Assembly: GCA_017414965.1 (NCBI GenBank)
Contig: JAFQJL010000020.1
Location: 1 to 64,000 of the forward strand
Source: Clostridia bacterium
GTDB lineage: Bacteria; Bacillota; Clostridia; Oscillospirales; Acutalibacteraceae
Direction of reading: 5' to 3'
Length of the DNA stretch: 64,000 bases
Part shown: piece by piece, positions 59,640 to 64,000 of the stretch
How positions within the stretch are numbered: the first letter of the stretch is position 1
Layout: the number at the start of each line of letters is the position of its first letter
Notes under the pieces: generated by a model
What the model was told of the DNA's origin: nothing
The model's input: the letters and a program-made list of their open reading frames with translations, nothing else
Databases searched by the model: none
Translations under genes and position numbers: made by a program

Positions 59640-60527
59640 TTGGCTGAATTAGAAGGACGCTTGCTCCGTGGAATTGGCGGATTTTATTACGTCGAAACGG
59701 CAGATGGAGAATGGGAATGCAAAGCGCGCGGAATCTTTCGTCACGCAGGGCAGACGCCACTCGCGGGAGATCTCGTGCGGATATCGACACTTGACAACGG
59801 TAAGGGTGTGTTGGAGCAGATCTTACCGCGAAAGAACGCTATGATTCGTCCGCCGGTGGCCAATCTGGATTGTCTGGTGCTGGTGGCGTCGGTCGCACAA
59901 CCTGAGCCGCACCTGCTGGTGCTGGACAAAATGATCGCTGTGGCGGAACACAAAGGAATTGAGCCGATTGTTGTGTTTAACAAAAGCGATCTCGCCGAAA
60001 GTGAGGCGCTCTGTGCGTTGTATCGAAACGCCGGTTTCCAAACCGTATCGGCATCGGCAGAAACCGGCGAGGGAATCGAAGCGCTCCGTGCGCTGTTGGT
60101 CGGTCGCGTGGCGGCTTTTTCGGGAAATTCCGGCGTGGGGAAAAGCAGCATTCTCAATCGGTTGGACGATCGGCTGGGACTGGAAACAGCGGAAATCAGC
60201 ACCGTTCTCGGTCGCGGCAAGCATACCACGCGTTCCTCGACGCTTTACAAACAGCCGGGTGGCGGTTATTTTGTGGATACCCCGGGATTTTCGTCGCTGG
60301 ACGTGGAGCGCTTGGCGCATATCGACAAAGACGAGTTGCCGGATTGTTTCCGTGAATTTTCACCGTACGTAGGGGAGTGTCGCTTTGCGACCTGTCGCCA
60401 TCTGAAAGAGCCGGATTGTGCCATCCGTCAAGCGGTTGCTGACGGCAAGATCGCCGCTTCGCGTCTGGCGTCTTACGAAGCGATGATGACCGAAGCGCTG
60501 GCACGACCGGATTGGGAAAAGCGATAA
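59640..60527 (+). CDS. rsgA: Ribosome small-subunit-dependent GTPase A (TTG start)
   Basis: A 295-residue circularly permuted GTPase that helps 30S maturation. It has an N-terminal OB-fold, VVFNKSDLAE (G4), SGNSGVGKSSILNRL (G1) and VDTPGFSSLD (G3) in the permuted order, and a zinc knuckle CRFATCRHLKEPDCAI at the end. TTG 59640 follows AGGAGG by about 7 bases and no ATG fits. In B. subtilis, rpe and thiN follow; here the operon ends at a terminator. Confidence 0.94.
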   Translation: MAELEGRLLRGIGGFYYVETADGEWECKARGIFRHAGQTPLAGDLVRISTLDNGKGVLEQILPRKNAMIRPPVANLDCLVLVASVAQPEPHLLVLDKMIAVAEHKGIEPIVVFNKSDLAESEALCALYRNAGFQTVSASAETGEGIEALRALLVGRVAAFSGNSGVGKSSILNRLDDRLGLETAEISTVLGRGKHTTRSSTLYKQPGGGYFVDTPGFSSLDVERLAHIDKDELPDCFREFSPYVGECRFATCRHLKEPDCAIRQAVADGKIAASRLASYEAMMTEALARPDWEKR

Positions 60528-60533
60528 GTATAT

Positions 60534-60564
60534 AAAAAAGACCGGAACGTTCCGGTCTTTTTTT
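60534..60564. terminator. Terminator between rsgA and the cardiolipin synthase gene
   Basis: A perfect palindrome AAAAGACCGGAACGTTCCGGTCTTTT with A6 before and T7 after. It serves the + strand operon and, with the A-run, the convergent minus-strand gene, whose stop is at 60566. Confidence 0.88.
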
Positions 60565-60565
60565 G

Positions 60566-62101
60566 TTACATCAAAGGAGCAAACAACCGCAAAATCTGTT
60601 GAAATAGTCGCATAGGCAGACCGTCCGAACAATCGGAGGCTGTAATCGGTTGACAGTGGTCCAGCGTTTTCAGAAAATCCTCTTTTAGCTCCGATACTGC
60701 GCGGCACCCGACCATTCGAACGCCGCACTCGAAATGTAGATACAGGCTTCTGAAATCCAAATTCACCGTACCTACCGTCGCTACCTCGTCATCGGCTACG
60801 AACGTTTTGGAGTGAATAAACCCAGGGGTGTATTCGTAGATCTTCACACCGCCTTCGATGAGATCGCGGTAATACGACCGCGTGGTCATATGCACCAGGC
60901 GTTTGTCCCATATATGCGGCGTGACAATGCGCACGTCCACGCCGCTTTTGGCCGCCAAACAGAGCGCCGATAACACGCTGTCATCGATAATCAAATACGG
61001 CGTGTTGATATACAAATAACGTTTGGCGCCGGTAATCATTTGCAAATACACCTGTTCGCCGACCGTCTCCTTATCCAAGGGACTGTCGGAATACGGCTGC
61101 ACCCAACCGTCATCTGCCAACGTGCACGGTACGTCCGTCCAAGGATCGTATTCGTTATAATCCTCCGATTTGCCGGTGACCAGCTCCCACATCTGCAAAA
61201 ACATCAGCGTAAAGCCCCACGCCGCTTTGCCTCGTATCATCACCGAGGCATCCTTCCAATGCCCGTGTTTTTCGTATGCATTGATATATTCGTCCGCCAG
61301 ATTGATACCGCCGGTAAACGCCGTTTTTCCGTCGATAGAGACGATCTTGCGGTGATCGCGGTTGTTTTGCGTGGTGGTCAGAAACGGGCGGAACGGGTTA
61401 AATACGGCGCATTCTATGCCACAGTCGGTCATTTGCTTGACAAAATCTTTGGGAAGCAACACAAAACAACCCATATCGTCGTAAATGACACGCACTTTTA
61501 CACCTGCCGCAGCTTTTCGCTTGAGGATTTCCAAAATGGATTGCCACATCACACCGTCTTGAATGATGAAATATTCCAGAAAAATATAACGTTCGGCTTT
61601 TTCTAACTCCTCCAACAGACATTTCCATTTTTCTTCACCGGGGGAAAGGTATTTGGTTTGGCTTTGATCGTATATCGGAAATCCCACGTGATCTTGCAAA
61701 TACCGCACAGCGGTTATCTGATTCGGAAACCGTGCGGCAATCTTGTCGTAACCGGTTGAATGGATGGCGGCCAGTTTTCCGGCTTTTTGCTCGGTTTCGT
61801 TTAGTCGCTTGCGAAAACGCCCTTTAACCGATTGCCCGCGTACCAATAGGTATAATACACCACCAAACAACGGCACCAACAAAACCAACAGGATCCACGC
61901 GATTTTATACGCGCCTTTGTTTGGCTCGGACACGATATGCAGCACCACCAACAGACTGACAATCGACAGCAATTGATTGGTCATCGAAAAAGCGCGTCCG
62001 CCTTCTACGATCAGTAAAACAAACAGCGCCACTTGAAGAAGCAACAATATCGTTACCGATATGCGATGCCGAAAAAAGATACGAAGCCGCGGTTTTCTCA
62101 T
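60566..62101 (-). CDS. cls: Cardiolipin synthase (phospholipase D superfamily)
   Basis: A 511-residue membrane enzyme that condenses phosphatidylglycerol into cardiolipin. Two N-terminal helices (ISVTILLLLQVALFVLLIV and LLSIVSLLVVLHI) plus a third hydrophobic stretch (IAWILLVLLVPLFGGVLYLLV) are followed by HKD motifs NRDHRKIVSIDGKTAFTGG and FIHSKTFVADDEVATVGTVN. I preferred ATG 62101 (minus strand) with AGGTG just upstream, because the open frame upstream is unlike the family. The usual length supports this start. Confidence 0.9.
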   Translation of the reverse strand: MRKPRLRIFFRHRISVTILLLLQVALFVLLIVEGGRAFSMTNQLLSIVSLLVVLHIVSEPNKGAYKIAWILLVLLVPLFGGVLYLLVRGQSVKGRFRKRLNETEQKAGKLAAIHSTGYDKIAARFPNQITAVRYLQDHVGFPIYDQSQTKYLSPGEEKWKCLLEELEKAERYIFLEYFIIQDGVMWQSILEILKRKAAAGVKVRVIYDDMGCFVLLPKDFVKQMTDCGIECAVFNPFRPFLTTTQNNRDHRKIVSIDGKTAFTGGINLADEYINAYEKHGHWKDASVMIRGKAAWGFTLMFLQMWELVTGKSEDYNEYDPWTDVPCTLADDGWVQPYSDSPLDKETVGEQVYLQMITGAKRYLYINTPYLIIDDSVLSALCLAAKSGVDVRIVTPHIWDKRLVHMTTRSYYRDLIEGGVKIYEYTPGFIHSKTFVADDEVATVGTVNLDFRSLYLHFECGVRMVGCRAVSELKEDFLKTLDHCQPITASDCSDGLPMRLFQQILRLFAPLM

Positions 62102-62272
62102 AAGGACACCTACCATACCTATAGTAATGTAGATTTTATCAAACGAACATGTACAAACTGTTTCGATTTTGAAAGAAATTTGTCGCAAAGCTTTTTTGTA
62201 GCGGACAACGTTCCGTTTGCGCGCCGGCGGAATACCTTGTAATAACGAAGCAACAAGAGAGGAGAGATTTGT

Positions 62273-62419
62273 ATGTGCCACCGTTCCTCGTGCTGGGGAG
62301 GTTATTTTGCCGCATTCGGCATCGGATTATTGGTTGCCAATATCTTTCCTCACAAATTGCTGTTATTTATATTGGCCGCCGCCCTGATTTTGCTGGGCTT
62401 CGCCATCAACCGGCGCTAG
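62273..62419 (+). CDS. Small two-helix membrane protein, 48 aa
   Basis: A short ORF with GAGGAGAG upstream of ATG 62273 and a TAG at 62417-62419. The 48 residues are MCHRSSCWGGYFAAFGIGLL, then a second hydrophobic stretch LLLFILAAALILLGFAI and a basic end NRR. Two short membrane helices separated by NIFPHK form a hairpin. I do not recognise it by name. It lies 15 bases ahead of spoVM and upstream of a SipL-like gene, so a sporulation role is likely by context. Confidence 0.68.
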   Translation: MCHRSSCWGGYFAAFGIGLLVANIFPHKLLLFILAAALILLGFAINRR

Positions 62420-62434
62420 AAAGGAGCTTGTCTT

Positions 62435-62521
62435 ATGAAAATTGTACTGGTTAAAAGTCCGCGACTGATTAGCGGAATTCTCCGCAAGATCTTCCGCATC
62501 CGCCCCGAAACGCCGGTCTGA
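62435..62521 (+). CDS. spoVM: SpoVM, spore coat-anchoring amphipathic peptide (28 aa)
   Basis: A 28-residue ORF with AAGGAG 8 bases upstream. Aligned without gaps to the 26-residue B. subtilis SpoVM (from memory), it shares Met1, Lys2, Lys7, Pro9, Gly14, Ile15 and Arg17. Pro9 is the residue known to keep the helix shallow in the membrane. The N-terminal half is MKIVLVKSPRLISG. SpoVM recognises the convex surface of the forespore and recruits SpoIVA. The position shortly after prpC-prkC-rsgA is also where B. subtilis carries spoVM, which adds support. The stop codon lies in the loop of the following terminator. Confidence 0.85.
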   Translation: MKIVLVKSPRLISGILRKIFRIRPETPV

Positions 62522-62541
62522 CGACCGGCATTTCTTTTTTT
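62512..62541 (+). terminator. Terminator overlapping the spoVM stop
   Basis: GCCGGTC (62512-62518) pairs with GACCGGC (62523-62529) around TGAC, which holds the stop codon. ATTTCTTTTTTT follows. It separates spoVM from the SipL-like gene. Confidence 0.85.
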
Positions 62542-62568
62542 CGCATAGTCTATTTGGCCAAGTTCCTG

Positions 62569-62577
62569 CATATCGTA
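62569..62577 (+). promoter_or_regulatory. Possible mother-cell sigma (E/K) -10 element
   Basis: CATATCGTA matches the CATANNNTA form shared by sigma-E and sigma-K -10 elements and lies 30 bases before the SipL-like start. GCATAGT at 62543-62549 is a weak -35 candidate, with slightly long spacing. No SigA promoter is evident here. Confidence 0.35.
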
Positions 62578-62607
62578 TTATCAAAACGGAAAAAGGAGAG
62601 AGTATCT

Positions 62608-64000
62608 ATGGAATGTGCGATGACTTATCAAACCGTACGGTCAACCAGACTGCTGTCGGATACCTTTGAAGAAAAAGCTTTTGATGGCGATTTTGTCCTG
62701 CCCGATTACCTGCCGGAGATCGCGGCGATCTTGTCCTGCGAATTGCAACCGGTTATCGAAAATCGCCAGATTTCCGGCAATCGATTGACGGTAGACGGCA
62801 CGGCGTGTGTGCGTGTGCTGTACGTGGACAGCTCCCGCTGCAAGATCCACTGCTATGAAACCTGCCAGCCGTTTTCGGCGGGCTTTGCGGCTGACGTGTT
62901 GTGTGAGCCGGCGCTGGCAGACGTGTACACCAGCGTATCCTACGTCAATTATCGAGCGATCGGCCCCCGTCGGTTGGACGTCCGCGGCGCCTACCGCATC
63001 CATGCCAAGATCTTGGACACGGTCACCATGGAATTGCCGTGCGATACCACCGATTCGCACATCCAGCTGCGGCAATATACACATAACGAGAGCCTGCCGG
63101 CCGAATCCGGCGAGAAGATATTCGCCGTCAACGAAGTGTTGGATCCCGGCAGCAACGGCAACGTGGCTTCGGTCGTTCGCGCGTGGGCAGCCGCCTCCAT
63201 TGCCGAGTGCAAGGTGTTGTCCGGTCGCGTGATCGTGAAAGGGGATATTGCTCTTCATACATTATATGAGCCGGAGACCGAAAACGAGAGTCCACTCTAC
63301 GAGGAGTGCGAGCACAATCTGCTTTACAGCCAAATGCTTGACGTAAAAGGGTTGGAGGAATCGGATTCGGTCATTACCGACGTACGCGTGCTTTCTTGCG
63401 ACGTGCATCCCGAAACCGAAGAGGGAACCGGCAAGTGCGTGTTGATTGCCAACTTGCGTCTGGCACTCTCCTTGCAATCGTGGCGTCAGGAACGTTCCAC
63501 CTTTATTACAGACGCGTATTCCACCGAGGCGCCGGTGCAACCGGAAACGACGGAACGTTCCTGTTATCGGCTGCTTGGAAGCTTTGACCGGCGACTGCCG
63601 GTTCGCCAGCAAGTCGAACTACCCGAAGGGGTGGTGGATATCGTGGATCTGTGGTGCTCCTGTTCGCCGATCTCGCGTGACGGGAACGTTTCCAATCAGC
63701 GTTTGCAGATTCATCTGCTCGCCAAGGACGAAAACGGAAGTATCGTCTGCTACGAGCGCAGTGCGGAATTCCCGTTGGAACTGCCGATTATGGGAAATTC
63801 GCCGCGGTTTGACGTGCGGGTGTGGGAATGCTCGTATCGCGTAAAAGAGGAGCGACAGTTGGAACTGAATATCACCGTTTTGGTGGTCGGTACGGATATT
63901 CATCAGGATATGCAAACGGTGATCACCTCGCTGGAGAGCGAGCCGGCCAAGGCATATGCCGCACCGGAAGCAACCTTAAAAATCGTGTTTGCCGGCAAGG
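62608..64000 (+). CDS. SipL-like protein with DUF3794 domains (3' end outside the window)
   Basis: The frame is open for 464 codons from ATG 62608, after AAAAGGAGAG, to the window edge. Three DUF3794-type units are visible: about residues 28-120 (VLPDYLPEIAAILSCELQPVI, TACVRVLYVD), 180-290 (VIVKGDIALHTLYE, IANLRLALSLQSW) and 335-435 (VVDIVDLWCSCSP, LQIHLLAKD). Clostridioides difficile SipL has such domains and a C-terminal LysM that binds SpoIVA. The C-terminus is cut off, so LysM cannot be checked. Presence of spoVM just upstream supports a role in coat assembly. Confidence 0.82.
   Translation, partial: MECAMTYQTVRSTRLLSDTFEEKAFDGDFVLPDYLPEIAAILSCELQPVIENRQISGNRLTVDGTACVRVLYVDSSRCKIHCYETCQPFSAGFAADVLCEPALADVYTSVSYVNYRAIGPRRLDVRGAYRIHAKILDTVTMELPCDTTDSHIQLRQYTHNESLPAESGEKIFAVNEVLDPGSNGNVASVVRAWAAASIAECKVLSGRVIVKGDIALHTLYEPETENESPLYEECEHNLLYSQMLDVKGLEESDSVITDVRVLSCDVHPETEEGTGKCVLIANLRLALSLQSWRQERSTFITDAYSTEAPVQPETTERSCYRLLGSFDRRLPVRQQVELPEGVVDIVDLWCSCSPISRDGNVSNQRLQIHLLAKDENGSIVCYERSAEFPLELPIMGNSPRFDVRVWECSYRVKEERQLELNITVLVVGTDIHQDMQTVITSLESEPAKAYAAPEATLKIVFAGK

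Noticed and set aside
1..64000. CRISPR arrays, insertion sequences, integrases or prophage genes
   Set aside because: No regularly spaced repeats, transposase or integrase motifs were seen anywhere in the window.

Overview
The window looks like a chromosomal segment of a spore-forming Clostridia member, most likely Oscillospirales/Ruminococcaceae-like. The evidence is: (i) a Firmicutes housekeeping string yicC-remA-gmk-rpoZ-priA-def-fmt-rsmB-rlmN-prpC-prkC-rsgA in the order known from Bacillus subtilis, lacking coaBC between rpoZ and priA; (ii) sporulation genes (SpoVM, a SipL-type DUF3794 protein, SpoVB-like and SpoIID-like proteins); (iii) AGGAGG-type ribosome binding sites and good TTGACA/TATAAT promoters. 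All names rest on motifs and context; no database search was run.

Region 1 (1-20495, +) is a surface-polysaccharide operon whose start lies upstream of the window. It holds glycosyltransferases, an EpsG-like polymerase, a TupA-like ATP-grasp protein, a CapA-like protein, an acetyltransferase, a Wzx flippase and two paralogous proteins of unrecognised family. Its sugar-nucleotide block has a complete UDP-L-FucNAc pathway (CapE/CapF/CapG type), a UDP-HexNAc 6-dehydrogenase and a uronate module (galacturonokinase-like GHMP kinase, sugar-1-P nucleotidylyltransferase, UDP-glucuronate 4-epimerase-like enzyme). It ends at a long hairpin at 20498-20574.

Region 2 (20592-38429, +) is a second glycan operon with its own promoter. 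It has an aminotransferase, a PglC-like priming transferase, a GNAT enzyme, a second PLP-fold protein, two FemAB-like acyltransferases and several GT4 enzymes. It also has a kinase/kinase/nucleotidyltransferase trio, a Wzy-like polymerase and a second flippase. One GT4 gene is split by a frameshift in a T6 tract. A symmetric terminator at 38391-38429, containing the stop codons of both convergent genes, closes it.

Region 3 (38414-42492, -) is a four-gene operon with sporulation flavour: an orphan protein, a SpoIID-domain protein with peptidoglycan-binding repeats, a small peptidoglycan-binding protein and a SpoVB-like flippase. Region 4 (42554-45267, +) holds a VanZ protein, tRNA-Lys, an AEC transporter and an RluA-type pseudouridine synthase.

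Region 5 (45317-48533, +) is a biotin-dependent carboxyltransferase operon (12S-like, biotin carrier, 5S-like) behind two overlapping promoters. Region 6 (48559-60527, +) is the housekeeping string. A cardiolipin synthase faces it on the minus strand (60566-62101). Region 7 (62273-end, +) carries a 48-aa membrane protein, a 28-aa SpoVM homologue and the start of a SipL-like protein, i.e. a spore-coat basement-layer module.
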